Positions 1 through 7,420 are shown, numbered from the stretch's first letter. The stretch is DNA of 12,114 bases from Hafnia paralvei ATCC 29927 (GCF_001655005.1 NZ_LXET01000049.1:1-12114); one strand, 5' to 3'. The notes: generated from the sequence alone by a model not told the origin. A program made the numbers and translations.

Positions 1-88
1 GTGCCGGAAAAGGTCAACGTCAAAACCAAAAGATAAAAACCACACTCTGTTTTTGTCTTTTTAATTGTTTAAGTCTTGGTAGGGAGAG

Positions 89-114
89 CCGCCGGTACAG
101 GGATGTACCGGCGG
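89..114. other. Hairpin 1 of left repeat, perfect 10-bp stem
   Basis: Arms CCGCCGGTAC (89-98) and GTACCGGCGG (105-114) pair perfectly around the loop AGGGAT. The homologous hairpin in the right copy (12021-12044) keeps the same loop but has a different stem sequence that still largely pairs. Together these indicate selection for structure rather than sequence. Confidence 0.85.
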
Positions 115-141
115 AGTTTGGGGCGCCCTGGATGGGCGATA

Positions 142-161
142 CCAAACCGGAGCGGAGATGG
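142..161. repeat. 20-bp direct repeat, first copy (second at 303-322)
   Basis: The same 20 bases, beginning CCAAACCGG and ending GAGATGG, occur at 142-161 and 303-322, a 161-base period. The right repeat has this segment only once. The second copy marks the right edge of the extra segment in the left element, as expected from recombination between two related elements or a tandem duplication. Confidence 0.85.
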
Positions 162-186
162 CGTCTCGGATAAAAGCGCGCGAGTT

Positions 187-212
187 GAGAGCCCCCGCGC
201 AACGGGGCTTTC
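187..212. other. Alternative hairpin in the extra segment of the left repeat
   Basis: GAGAGCCCC (187-195) pairs with GGGGCTTTC (204-212) over nine pairs, one a G-T wobble. The loop CGCGCAAC shares GCGC with the loop of the GAGACCAC-type hairpin at the corresponding place in the right copy, but the stem sequence is unrelated. It looks like a second version of the same structural unit. Confidence 0.7.
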
Positions 213-302
213 ATCGGTCGCCTTCGCCAGCGGTGCCATGGAAACGCATGTGCTGACCGGCGAACGAAACATTTCACAGCAATCCCATAGGATATCGGCA
301 TT

Positions 303-322
303 CCAAACCGGAGCGGAGATGG
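303..322. repeat. 20-bp direct repeat, second copy
   Basis: This is identical to 142-161. After it the sequence continues CCGCGAGT rather than CGTCTCGG, then rejoins the common element at the GACCAC hairpin. Confidence 0.85.
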
Positions 323-334
323 CCGCGAGTACAT

Positions 335-354
335 AGACCACGCGCTGGTGGTCT
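335..354. other. Hairpin 2 of left repeat (shortened stem)
   Basis: AGACCAC (335-341) pairs with GTGGTCT (348-354) around GCGCTG. In the right copy the same hairpin has an 11-bp stem. Here the outer four pairs are lost because the bases before position 335 come from the extra segment. Confidence 0.75.
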
Positions 355-464
355 CTGCCCGTACGCCTTCACCGGTGTATCAATGAAGCTCGGTATCAAC
401 AGGCGGGCGGAATATTACACAATGGTGACATCAGCAAACGAAATAATTCATCGTCATCCATAAA

Positions 465-1319
465 TTATAATTTCCCCTCACTCCCACAAATCCGGATCTT
501 CTCCACCACCACATCATGCATAGCCTGTTTGCCCGGAGTGATGTATTTGCGTGGATCGTTAGCGTCTGGATGCTCGGTGAAGTAGCTTTTAACCGCGTCG
601 GCAAAGGCGATTTTCAGATCGGTTGCGACGTTCACTTTACAAATTCCAAGCCCTATCGCTTCACGCACCATATGCTCCGGAATTCCCGATGCGCCATGCA
701 GCACCAGTGGGACATCCACGACGTTGCGCACTTCGGCTAGGCGGGCAAAATCTAGGTGAGGTTCTCCATGATACAGACCATGCGCCGAACCAATCGCAAC
801 AGCCAATGAATCAATTCCGGTTCGTTCTACAAATTCACGCGCTGAGGCAGGATCGGTAAAAAAGCTGTCTGCACTATCAACATTAAGATCGTCCTCTTGC
901 CCACCGAGACGCCCTAACTCAGCTTCCACGCTAACATCATAGCGCTGACACAAACGCACCACTTCAGCTACGGTTCGAATGTTCTCTTCGAATGCATAAT
1001 GCGATCCGTCGATCATCACAGAACGCACGCCCGCCATAACCTTAGTGCGAATATCTTCCAGATCTTCGTGATGATCCAGATGCAATGCCAAAGGCAAATC
1101 ATGTAAATGGGCAGCCTCTTGGCAGATAGAAACCAGATAGTCGGTTCCCGCATAGGTAAAAGTACCCGGAGTGCCCGCTAAGATAACGGGTGACTTTAAC
1201 GCAGCCGCGGTTTCTACCACCACCTGCACCGTTTCCAGATTGTGGACGTTAAAAGCCGGTACGGCGTAACCTTCGCGCTGAGCCTTTTTGAGCATTTCCC
1301 GGTTTGAAATTAGGTACAT
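465..1319 (-). CDS. kbaY: Tagatose-1,6-bisphosphate aldolase, catalytic subunit (class II)
   Basis: This is a 284-residue, zinc-dependent class II aldolase that cleaves tagatose-1,6-bisphosphate to dihydroxyacetone phosphate and glyceraldehyde-3-phosphate in the cytoplasm. The family signature is complete. LHLDHHE (residues 79-85) gives the catalytic Asp82 and zinc ligand His83, SAHGLYHG (178-185) gives zinc ligand His180, and LVLHGASG (205-212) gives zinc ligand His208. GKVNV-like phosphate contacts appear as CKVNVATD (227-234). Length matches E. coli KbaY (about 286). AAGGAG lies 9 bases before the ATG and overlaps the agaF stop, and the gap to agaF is 12 bases. It is the last gene of the operon and its stop nearly touches the structured repeat. 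Full activity of this family needs the KbaZ subunit, encoded by the first gene after agaR. GatY is the alternative name for a close paralogue, but the aga context favours KbaY/AgaY. Confidence 0.95.
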   Translation of the reverse strand: MYLISNREMLKKAQREGYAVPAFNVHNLETVQVVVETAAALKSPVILAGTPGTFTYAGTDYLVSICQEAAHLHDLPLALHLDHHEDLEDIRTKVMAGVRSVMIDGSHYAFEENIRTVAEVVRLCQRYDVSVEAELGRLGGQEDDLNVDSADSFFTDPASAREFVERTGIDSLAVAIGSAHGLYHGEPHLDFARLAEVRNVVDVPLVLHGASGIPEHMVREAIGLGICKVNVATDLKIAFADAVKSYFTEHPDANDPRKYITPGKQAMHDVVVEKIRICGSEGKL

Positions 1320-1331
1320 AAAATAGGCTCC

Positions 1332-1775
1332 TTAAATGCCGTCTAAGCTGACGGAATTATTCTGTTGTTGGTTACACTTCTGCTCTTCATGCCATAGGCT
1401 GGTAACGCCTCGCCGTCCACACTCCAATGCCATATCGCGGAAATCTTGAGAATTCATGCCTTCACGCTCTAGCATCATTTCGGCGGCAAGCTGCATATTT
1501 GTGCCGGTGATCACTTGGTAATCAGGATGTTGTTTTGCAATAACCGCCGCCTGTCGAAACGGCGAACCACCGAGCAAGTCACTCAAAATCACCACGCCTT
1601 CCCCGCTATCGCAGGCCGCACAGGCTTGCTCTAACAAAATCATCAACTCACTGGTGCTGACTCCTTCAGGGAAATCTACTGCGCAGCATTGCGATTGCTC
1701 ACCGACCACTTGTTCAACGCCCTGTAGCAGGCCGCTTGCAAAGCGGCCATGCCCAGTAATAACGAGACCTAGCAT
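1332..1775 (-). CDS. agaF: PTS EIIA component, mannose family, AgaF-like
   Basis: This is a 147-residue cytoplasmic EIIA of the mannose-fructose-sorbose PTS family. It accepts phosphate from HPr and passes it to EIIB. The N-terminus MLGLVITGHGRFASGL carries the phosphorylated histidine at residue 9, and LSDLLGGSPF (about residues 68-77) is the usual second conserved segment. An in-frame ATG 45 bases upstream (1820) is open, but it would lie inside agaE and lacks the family N-terminus. The ATG at 1775 is preceded by AAGGGGGG about 5 bases away and places the histidine correctly, so I start there. The gap to agaE is 10 bases and to kbaY 12. Sequence resemblance is closest to E. coli AgaF, which serves both the GalNAc and galactosamine permeases there. 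Confidence 0.92.
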   Translation of the reverse strand: MLGLVITGHGRFASGLLQGVEQVVGEQSQCCAVDFPEGVSTSELMILLEQACAACDSGEGVVILSDLLGGSPFRQAAVIAKQHPDYQVITGTNMQLAAEMMLEREGMNSQDFRDMALECGRRGVTSLWHEEQKCNQQQNNSVSLDGI

Positions 1776-1785
1776 TACGCCCCCC

Positions 1786-2679
1786 TTAAAGGAATCCAAC
1801 GAATTTACCGACAACGCCAAACAACACCGTTAAACCAATCAGTTTCACCGGCGAGAAACCACGCTTCATCAGCCAAAACACCAGCAGCGTGAAACACAGC
1901 GGCAGTAAATTCGGCATCAGCTTATCTAACACGTCTTTTTGCAGTGCGACGCTGGCTTTACCGGCATGCATAACCAACGGTGTCGATAGGTGAACGTACG
2001 ACGCCACCAGCGCCCCGATCACCGTCATACCGACAATAGAAGCGGCATGAGATATCTTTTTGGTGTGTGTCTTAAGCAGCGCCAGCGCACTGGTTCCGGC
2101 ATGGTATCCGTAGTGCGCCAGCCCAAAACGCAGGCCAAAGTGAACAATGTTAAACATCAGCAGAAAAACGATCGGCCCAAACAAACTGCCTTGAAGCGCC
2201 AACGAAGCACCGATACCCGCACAGATTGGCAGCAGCGTGAGCCAAAACAGCGCATCACCAATGCCGCCTAGCGGGCCCATCAGCGCAACTTTGACCGCTC
2301 GAATGGTAGAGACTTTCTCTTTACTCCCCTCCATCGCCAGCACAAGGCCAGAAAGGAAAGTGACGTCGAACGGATGCACATTAATAAACTCCATGTGCAT
2401 TTTCATTGAGTTAGCCAGATCCTGTGGATTCTTATGGATCTTGCGCAGGCCTGGGATCAGGGTGTAAAGCCAGCCACCTGCCTGCATACGTTCATAGTTG
2501 AACGAGGCCTGCAAGAGCAAAGAACGCCATGCCATACGGTTAAGATCTTGCTTGGTCAGCGCCTCCGCTGGCGTGCTGTCGATATAGTCATCCTGCTCGA
2601 CCTGACTGGTTGCCAAAGCCTGCGCCATGCGCTGCTCGGCTTTTGCCGCCATTGCGGCTTCATTATCATTAAATCCCAT
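1786..2679 (-). CDS. agaE: PTS EIID component, mannose family, AgaE-like
   Basis: This 297-residue membrane subunit pairs with EIIC to form the sugar channel. It begins MGFNDNEAAMAAKAEQ. A soluble N-terminal half contains LNRMAWRSLLLQASFNYERMQ (split here: LNRMAWRSLLLQ then ASFNYERMQ), which is typical of EIID. Next come the MGPLGGIGDALFW segment (about residues 134-146) and several hydrophobic helices to the C-terminus. The reading frame is open to an ATG at 2739, but 2679 is a better start: AGGAG lies 7 bases before it and its N-terminus fits the family. With this start the gene overlaps agaW by 11 bases, suggesting translational coupling. Assignment to the aga type rests mainly on its partners. 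Confidence 0.9.
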   Translation of the reverse strand: MGFNDNEAAMAAKAEQRMAQALATSQVEQDDYIDSTPAEALTKQDLNRMAWRSLLLQASFNYERMQAGGWLYTLIPGLRKIHKNPQDLANSMKMHMEFINVHPFDVTFLSGLVLAMEGSKEKVSTIRAVKVALMGPLGGIGDALFWLTLLPICAGIGASLALQGSLFGPIVFLLMFNIVHFGLRFGLAHYGYHAGTSALALLKTHTKKISHAASIVGMTVIGALVASYVHLSTPLVMHAGKASVALQKDVLDKLMPNLLPLCFTLLVFWLMKRGFSPVKLIGLTVLFGVVGKFVGFL

Positions 2680-3460
2680 CTTCCATCTCCTGAACGTTGG
2701 CCGAAGAAGCTGGCGCGTTAGAGTCGCCTTCTTGTTCATTGCGTGAACGGTTAAAGAAGTCGATCAACGCGATGGCAAAAGCGCCCAAAGCAACGGCGAT
2801 AATCGGCATATTGAGGAATGTCACGGAAATAAAACCGAGAATGAAATAGGCCACATAGGTCTTTTTCATCATGATTTTCATCAGCAGCGAGAAACCAATC
2901 GCGGGCATCATGCCACCTGCCACGGCGAGGCCATCCAGCAGCCAGATCGGCGCTTTCTGTACCATCACGCTGGCAGCGTCGGCGCCGAAATACACCGGCA
3001 AAAACGCCACAATGAAGTAAAAGCAGAACAGAATGGTGATACCGAGATAGTTCACCCGTTCAATACCGCGCCAGTTCAGCGCCTGCACCATCTTGTCGCA
3101 CTTATGCATCATTGGAGAAAACGCGGTAAATAACAGCGTGATACAACCTTGAACCGCTATTGCGAAAGGAACCGCGACGCCAATGGCCACTTTAGGATCG
3201 GCATGAGTCAGAATGGCAAATGCGGTACCGACCACTCCACCGATCACCACGTTCGGCGGCTGAGCCCCAGCCAGAGGCACCATCCCCATCCATACCAGTT
3301 CCAGCGATCCGCCCACCAACAATCCGGTTTGCACATCCCCAAGGATCAGCCCAACCAGTGGGCCAATAACCACCGGACGATGGAAGTGAGTCAGACCATC
3401 AAACAGGTCTACCCCCGCCAGCCCGGCTAACAAGCCAATCAATAACGCATCTGTAAACAT
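2669..3460 (-). CDS. agaW: PTS EIIC component, mannose family, AgaW-like
   Basis: This 263-residue polytopic membrane protein is the sugar-binding and translocating channel subunit of the PTS permease. Strongly hydrophobic stretches cover most of the chain. Conserved EIIC features include GLTHFHRPVVIGPLVG near residues 22-37, LELVWMGMVPLAGAQPPN near 52-69 and VAVPFAIAVQG near 94-104. The C-terminal tail ends EMEDGI, as in E. coli AgaW (259 residues), from which it differs little in length. GGGAG-type SD sequence (GGGAG, 6 bases before ATG) follows a 12-base gap after agaV, and the 3' end overlaps agaE. Resemblance to AgaW suggests N-acetylgalactosamine as the preferred sugar, but the substrate cannot be fixed from sequence. 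Confidence 0.93.
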   Translation of the reverse strand: MFTDALLIGLLAGLAGVDLFDGLTHFHRPVVIGPLVGLILGDVQTGLLVGGSLELVWMGMVPLAGAQPPNVVIGGVVGTAFAILTHADPKVAIGVAVPFAIAVQGCITLLFTAFSPMMHKCDKMVQALNWRGIERVNYLGITILFCFYFIVAFLPVYFGADAASVMVQKAPIWLLDGLAVAGGMMPAIGFSLLMKIMMKKTYVAYFILGFISVTFLNMPIIAVALGAFAIALIDFFNRSRNEQEGDSNAPASSANVQEMEDGI

Positions 3461-3472
3461 GGTTTACTCCCG

Positions 3473-3955
3473 TTATGCTAAGAGTTTGGCAATAGATTCA
3501 CCGGACTCATCCGGCACGCGCCGAACTTCACAGGTGACCCCCAGCTTCTCCAATTCGCGAAACGCCGCCGTATCGCTATCGTTCACCGATACCGTTTTAT
3601 GAATTTGGCGTTTGCCCTCGGCAAAGTGCATATTTCCCACGTTGACGAAGCTTATGGGTACTCCCCCCTTCACCAACGTCAGCACGTCCTGCGGGGTTTT
3701 ACATACGATGAAGATTTTCTGTCGGTCAGCGGCTTTATGGATAACCTCGATGGTTTTTTCCAACGTGAAATAGCGAGTCTGTACACCGTCAGCGACCACC
3801 ATATCCATCAGGTTTTGCTGCACGGGATCGGCAGCCGCGTCGTCATTGGCCACTAAAACCAAATTAGCGCCCAGTGAGCTGGTCCAAGTCACACCAACCT
3901 GACCATGAACTAAACGGTTATCTATGCGAGTCATTAAAATATTTGGGGTCGACAT
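3473..3955 (-). CDS. agaV: PTS EIIB component, mannose family, AgaV-like
   Basis: This is a 160-residue cytoplasmic EIIB that transfers phosphate from EIIA (AgaF) to the incoming sugar. RIDNRLVHGQV (residues 10-20) contains the phosphorylated His17. Other strongly conserved segments are LVLVANDDAAADPVQQNLM (about 32-50), ADRQKIFIVCKTPQD (about 76-90) and VNVGNMHFAEGK (about 104-115). These match AgaV of the E. coli GalNAc system better than the generic ManX or SorB types, as far as I recall those sequences. AGGAG lies about 8 bases before the ATG. The gap to agaS upstream is 17 bases. Confidence 0.93.
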   Translation of the reverse strand: MSTPNILMTRIDNRLVHGQVGVTWTSSLGANLVLVANDDAAADPVQQNLMDMVVADGVQTRYFTLEKTIEVIHKAADRQKIFIVCKTPQDVLTLVKGGVPISFVNVGNMHFAEGKRQIHKTVSVNDSDTAAFRELEKLGVTCEVRRVPDESGESIAKLLA

Positions 3956-3972
3956 GCTCCACTCCTGACTTA

Positions 3973-5166
3973 TTATTTTGCTGAGTGATTCTTTAAAGAA
4001 TTAGCAGCGATGGAATGAACTGCGGTGAACGGATAGATTTCCACCCCTTTCACCACGCGATTGACCTCCCCTGTCGGGCACGGATTATCCGGCGTCATGC
4101 CAAGTGCCAAAGACGTTTCAAACGCCAACATCTGTAAATACATCAGGTACGGAAACAGCAACCAGATATCATCCAGATCGCTGTTAAATACGGTGTCAGA
4201 GATCCCCGGCGTACCGCTGAGCGCCACAATTTTCTTGGCAAGATTGTCATGCCGCAGTTCGCGCAGCAGGTCTGCATCATAGCGGTGGCAATAGACCTCA
4301 GAAGACATCATCAGCAACACCAGCGTATCGCCATCAACCATGAATTTCGGCCCGTGACGAACGCCCATCGATGAGTCATAGCGCGTTGCAATACGCCCCG
4401 CGGTCAGCTCCAGCATCTTAAGCGCCGCTTCTTCGGCGATACCGGTAAAACAGCGGCTGCCGAGAACCATCACTCGCTTGAATCCACTGCCAGCCAGCAC
4501 TTTCACCTGCTGCTGCCAGTGTTGCTGCTCGCTGATGCACAGCGCGGCCATTTGTTGTAATGACGGCGCGCTTTGCTCTAGCGTTAACGGCCCTAATAGC
4601 AGAATGGTCGCCAGCGTCATGCAGCTAAAACTGGAAGTCATGGCGAAACTTTGGTCGTGTGAGCCTTGAGGCATGATCAACGAGCAGACGTTGCTACGCC
4701 CTTCGGCATAGCGCGCCAGCGCGCCATCTGGATTGCAGGTCAGCATCAGGTGGTGGCAGTGCGGCAATATTTGATCGGCTAAACGCACCGCGGCCACGCT
4801 TTCAGGGCTATTTCCCGAACGACCATAGGAAACCAGCAGGGTTGGGCGCTCAGGATCAAGATATTGCAACGGCGACGGCACAATATCGGTGGAGCCATAA
4901 GCCACTACGTCCAAGCCGCACTGTTCACGCAACCACGGTGCAACAGCACGTCCGGCAAAAGCAGAAGAACCCGCGCCGCATAGCACGATCTGTAGATCAG
5001 GATTTGCCAACAAGGGCTGCAAAAACGGCTGCCAATACGCTTTCGCCTGAGTCAATTCATCGTGCAGCTGTTGCCATAGACGCGGCTGCTGGTCGATTTC
5101 ACGGGCGGTATGCAATGCATGATGGTCTTGCAGCCAAGCTTCAGAATAGGAAAACAGCTCGCTCAT
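3973..5166 (-). CDS. agaS: D-galactosamine-6-phosphate deaminase/isomerase, SIS domain protein
   Basis: AgaS (397 residues; E. coli about 384) converts galactosamine-6-phosphate to tagatose-6-phosphate with release of ammonia, in the cytoplasm. Two sugar-isomerase (SIS) domains are visible. The first (about residues 50-210) carries GAGSSAF (64-70) and SYGRSGNSPESV (113-124), the phosphosugar-binding loops. The second (about 225-380) carries GSRCFTGIAEEAALKMLE (236-253) and the conserved RHGPK (270-274). The start overlaps the kbaZ stop by ATGA and AAGGAG lies 7 bases upstream. In this operon it is the only enzyme able to join the PTS product to the tagatose branch; no separate AgaI or AgaA is present. 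Function in the family was shown for the E. coli enzyme; here it is by homology. Confidence 0.93.
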   Translation of the reverse strand: MSELFSYSEAWLQDHHALHTAREIDQQPRLWQQLHDELTQAKAYWQPFLQPLLANPDLQIVLCGAGSSAFAGRAVAPWLREQCGLDVVAYGSTDIVPSPLQYLDPERPTLLVSYGRSGNSPESVAAVRLADQILPHCHHLMLTCNPDGALARYAEGRSNVCSLIMPQGSHDQSFAMTSSFSCMTLATILLLGPLTLEQSAPSLQQMAALCISEQQHWQQQVKVLAGSGFKRVMVLGSRCFTGIAEEAALKMLELTAGRIATRYDSSMGVRHGPKFMVDGDTLVLLMMSSEVYCHRYDADLLRELRHDNLAKKIVALSGTPGISDTVFNSDLDDIWLLFPYLMYLQMLAFETSLALGMTPDNPCPTGEVNRVVKGVEIYPFTAVHSIAANSLKNHSAK

Positions 5167-6479
5167 GCTAGGGCTCCTTGCGGCTGGGATGGGGTGATTT
5201 CAGCATCGGGTTCGCAGGCGACGGCATAGCTCAAAAGCACCCGCTGGATTTTATCCAGCACCCACTGCTGTGGATCTGTACCTAATGTTCCTGCGTTTAA
5301 TGCCTGTGCCTGCTCAGGCAAATACTGACTCAGCAGCGCCATCGGCACCGGATGGTGACGTAAATTATTGATAAGAAGATCAACTGCCTGCTGTACCTGC
5401 GGATGTGGCCAGTAATAGCGCACGCGGTCACTCAGACTGTATTGACGATCGATATACTGTTGATGCGCAGAACCATGGTAATAGCGACTCCACTGCTGTG
5501 GCTGCTCGCGCATGACCTGTTCAAGCGTATCGCGCAGATGTGCCGCCTTCAGTTCACCGTTCCATTCGCGATCGATACGATCCAAGGCAAATAACGCTTC
5601 GCGCAGGGCAAAGGTTAGTGCCGGCCCTACCTTCAAGATCGCAAAGTGATCGCGTACCAGCTCACAATAAGCCTGCGGCGTTTGATAATCGGTTGAGTGC
5701 GCTTCGTAAACCATGTTGGATTGCGACTCAATAAACTGGCTCAGAGCGCGCGCTTTTTCTGGCTGATAATGCACGACGCTATGATGATCGAACTCCACGC
5801 CCGGCTGTACGACCAGCGCGATCACTCTCTCCCACACGCTTTCCAGTCCTGCATTTCGCCAAGCCTGCTGGTGAATCTCTAACGTGGTCGCCGCCGCCTG
5901 TGGCGTGGTTACCTGCATCCCTTCCATATCCTCTTGCGCACCGCCTGGCACCGGAACTTCAGTACCAATTACATAGACCGGACGCTCGCCGCCAGCCTGC
6001 TGCCACGCCTTTTCTGCCACCGCACACAGACGCGCTGCGCGAGTTGCCACGTCAGTATCACTGAGGGGAACAGGATCGCCATGGCATGACATTGAGCAGT
6101 CAAGATGGATCTTACGAAAACCGGCGCTAACGTAATCGTGGATCAGCGTTTCTGCTAACTGCATGGCTTCATCTGCACTGCGATCTTGCCACGCGTTGGG
6201 ACCGAGATGGTCCCCGCCAAGCCAAACCCGATCGCGGGATAAACCAATGCGGTCGGCCTGAGCCCAAACGGCGTCACGAAACTGCGCTGGCGTCATGCCA
6301 GTGTAGCCACCAAACTGATTGACCTGATTCGATGTGGCTTCAATCAACACGGCTGAATGGCGCGTTTTTGCCAACATTAAGGCACTTTCTAACACCCACG
6401 GATGGGCGGAACAGACCGAATAGATCCCCACCGCCTCGCCCGATTTATGGCGACGGATAAGCTGTAATAAAGGCTGCAT
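5163..6479 (-). CDS. kbaZ: Tagatose-1,6-bisphosphate aldolase, KbaZ/GatZ-type subunit
   Basis: This is the 438-residue partner subunit of KbaY, needed for full activity and stability of the class II tagatose-bisphosphate aldolase. It was once misnamed tagatose-6-phosphate kinase. Family segments seen are IEATSNQVNQFGGYTGMTP (residues 46-64), GGDHLGPN (88-95), KIHLDCSMSC (123-132) and GTEVPVPGG (172-180). Length is close to E. coli KbaZ (426). GGAG sits 5 bases before the ATG. It follows agaR after 79 bases and overlaps agaS by four bases, so it is the first gene of the catabolic part of the operon, as in E. coli. GatZ is the paralogue from galactitol metabolism; context favours KbaZ. Confidence 0.94.
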   Translation of the reverse strand: MQPLLQLIRRHKSGEAVGIYSVCSAHPWVLESALMLAKTRHSAVLIEATSNQVNQFGGYTGMTPAQFRDAVWAQADRIGLSRDRVWLGGDHLGPNAWQDRSADEAMQLAETLIHDYVSAGFRKIHLDCSMSCHGDPVPLSDTDVATRAARLCAVAEKAWQQAGGERPVYVIGTEVPVPGGAQEDMEGMQVTTPQAAATTLEIHQQAWRNAGLESVWERVIALVVQPGVEFDHHSVVHYQPEKARALSQFIESQSNMVYEAHSTDYQTPQAYCELVRDHFAILKVGPALTFALREALFALDRIDREWNGELKAAHLRDTLEQVMREQPQQWSRYYHGSAHQQYIDRQYSLSDRVRYYWPHPQVQQAVDLLINNLRHHPVPMALLSQYLPEQAQALNAGTLGTDPQQWVLDKIQRVLLSYAVACEPDAEITPSQPQGALA

Positions 6480-6529
6480 GTTTTCTCCATGCAGGCATTA
6501 CGACTCGACCCCGTTACGTTGAAACCACG

Positions 6530-6557
6530 GTTATGGCTCTACATAATCGGGTGACAA
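6530..6557 (-). promoter_or_regulatory. Possible internal promoter for kbaZ and downstream genes
   Basis: Reading the minus strand of the 79-base agaR-kbaZ gap, TTGTCA (6557-6552) and CATAAC (6535-6530) are separated by 16 bases, matching sigma70 boxes at 5/6 and 4/6 positions. Transcription would start near 6523. E. coli aga operons have a separate promoter here, which supports the call. No terminator is visible in the gap. Confidence 0.35.
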
Positions 6558-6558
6558 A

Positions 6559-7332
6559 TCAGTCATCGGCGATAATCACATCCACGCCGAGTTCAGTTAA
6601 TGCCCGCTTGTAGTTGTCGGGGATCCGGCTATCAGTGATAAGCCGATGGATCTGTCCGGCCTCACGGATCATGCAGAAGCTTTTGCGGCCAAATTTACTG
6701 GAGTCGACCACGGCGATAATTTCATGTGCCACCTCGCACATCACACGATTAAGGTGTGCTTCGCCGGTGTTTGGCGTGGTTATCCCTGCTTCCAGATCAA
6801 AACCATCGACGCCAAGAAATAAGGTATCAAAGCGATATTGACGCAATTGCTGTTCTGCGGCCGGACCATAGAGCGAATAGGAGTTCTGACGAACGCTCCC
6901 GCCCAACACCATCACATCTATCCGTTCAAACCCCGCCAGTTCATAGGCGATGTTCAACGCGTTGGTCATAACAACCAGATCGCGCCGCGTTTTGAGGTGC
7001 GGAGTGATCTGGGTTGTCGTCGATCCAGAATCCAAAATCAGCGTGTCACCGTCTTTCACGAACTCGGCCGCTTTGGCCGCGATACGCGATTTAACGTCGC
7101 GGTTCATTCGCCCCTTATCTTGCAAAGGCCGATCAAACGCGAATTGCTGGTTTAGCATCGCACCGCCGTAAGAGCGCAGCGCACAGCCTTTTTGTTCCAG
7201 ATAACGCAGGTCGTTACGAATGGTGACGCTAGATACCCCAAAACGCATGCTCAACGGCTCAACGCGTACGCTGCCTTCATGGCACAGCAGGTCAATGATC
7301 TGTTCGCGGCGTTTTACGGTGTCTAATATCAT
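6559..7332 (-). CDS. agaR: DeoR-family transcriptional repressor of the aga operon
   Basis: This is a 257-residue DeoR-family regulator. The N-terminal winged helix-turn-helix (about residues 1-60) includes RREQIIDLL, FGVSSVTIRNDL (31-42) and the family ending LRSYGGA (52-58). The C-terminal sugar-phosphate sensor domain shows DSGSTTTQ (101-108), GVDGFD (174-179) and DSSKFGR (210-216). E. coli AgaR (269 residues) represses the aga genes and is released by a sugar phosphate of the pathway. AGGAG lies 8 bases before the ATG. The gene is the first of the minus-strand cluster and is followed by kbaZ with no terminator between, as in E. coli. Likely targets are the GAAA/TTTC-repeat motifs upstream (7371-7390 and 7503-7522). 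The exact inducer cannot be read from sequence. Confidence 0.92.
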   Translation of the reverse strand: MILDTVKRREQIIDLLCHEGSVRVEPLSMRFGVSSVTIRNDLRYLEQKGCALRSYGGAMLNQQFAFDRPLQDKGRMNRDVKSRIAAKAAEFVKDGDTLILDSGSTTTQITPHLKTRRDLVVMTNALNIAYELAGFERIDVMVLGGSVRQNSYSLYGPAAEQQLRQYRFDTLFLGVDGFDLEAGITTPNTGEAHLNRVMCEVAHEIIAVVDSSKFGRKSFCMIREAGQIHRLITDSRIPDNYKRALTELGVDVIIADD

Positions 7333-7370
7333 TTCCGTGACTCCTCGGAGTGTGGGTGTTTAAGCAAAGA

Positions 7371-7390
7371 AGCTTTCGCTCTCTTTCGAC
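7371..7390. promoter_or_regulatory. Candidate AgaR operator overlapping the agaR start site
   Basis: CTTTCG occurs at 7373-7378 and again at 7383-7388, a direct repeat with a 10-bp (one helical turn) period. From memory, E. coli AgaR operators are built of repeated TTTC-type units. The motif lies across the predicted transcription start (about 7385) of agaR, where a repressor would act. Confidence 0.4.
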
Positions 7391-7391
7391 T

Positions 7392-7419
7392 GCATTACAG
7401 CAAAGGGAGTGAAGTGAAA
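7392..7419 (-). promoter_or_regulatory. agaR: Predicted sigma70-type promoter of agaR
   Basis: On the minus strand TTTCAC (7419-7414) and TAATGC (7397-7392) are separated by 16 bases. Both boxes are weak, as expected for an activator-dependent promoter. The start would be near 7385. The CRP-like site at 7421-7436 adjoins the -35 box, centred about 43 bases from the start, close to the class II position. Confidence 0.4.
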
Positions 7420-7420
7420 T

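Larger units (their letters stand above)
1..453 (-). repeat. Left copy of a structured dispersed repeat (inverted relative to 11826-12114)
   Basis: This non-coding element matches the reverse complement of the right window end. Two blocks align well: about 69-185 (roughly 10 differences in 117 bases) and about 348-453 (roughly 8 in 106). The outer end, GTGCCGGAAAAGGTCAA, is also shared, while 18-68 is variable and A/T-rich. It contains several hairpins, entered separately. This copy carries about 150 extra bases (about 186-334) absent from the right copy. The inner end stops 12 bases from the kbaY stop codon, so the element would form the 3' untranslated region of the aga operon. No transposase and no terminal inverted repeats are visible within the copy. 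The strand given is the sense in which kbaY transcripts would read it. The outer boundary may extend beyond the window. Confidence 0.85.

Noticed and set aside
20..336. Open frames of 86-104 codons on both strands within the left repeat
   Set aside because: They overlap hairpins and repeat-specific indels, and the variations between copies follow pairing rather than codons. The matching frame in the right copy is cut by a stop inside hairpin 1. I treat them as spurious.
1..453. Retron or phage-satellite non-coding RNA
   Set aside because: No reverse transcriptase, integrase or phage gene is in the window. The hairpins alone do not support either class.
1776..1820. Longer agaF start at 1820
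   Set aside because: It adds 15 residues inside agaE and moves the active histidine away from its usual place near residue 10.
1990..2721. Plus-strand open frames opposite agaE
   Set aside because: They are shadows of the coding strand, with low-complexity composition, no ribosome sites and no family resemblance.
2680..2739. Longer agaE start at 2739
   Set aside because: It adds 20 residues translated from the overlapping agaW reading region, with no family match. The ATG at 2679 has a well-placed AGGAG.
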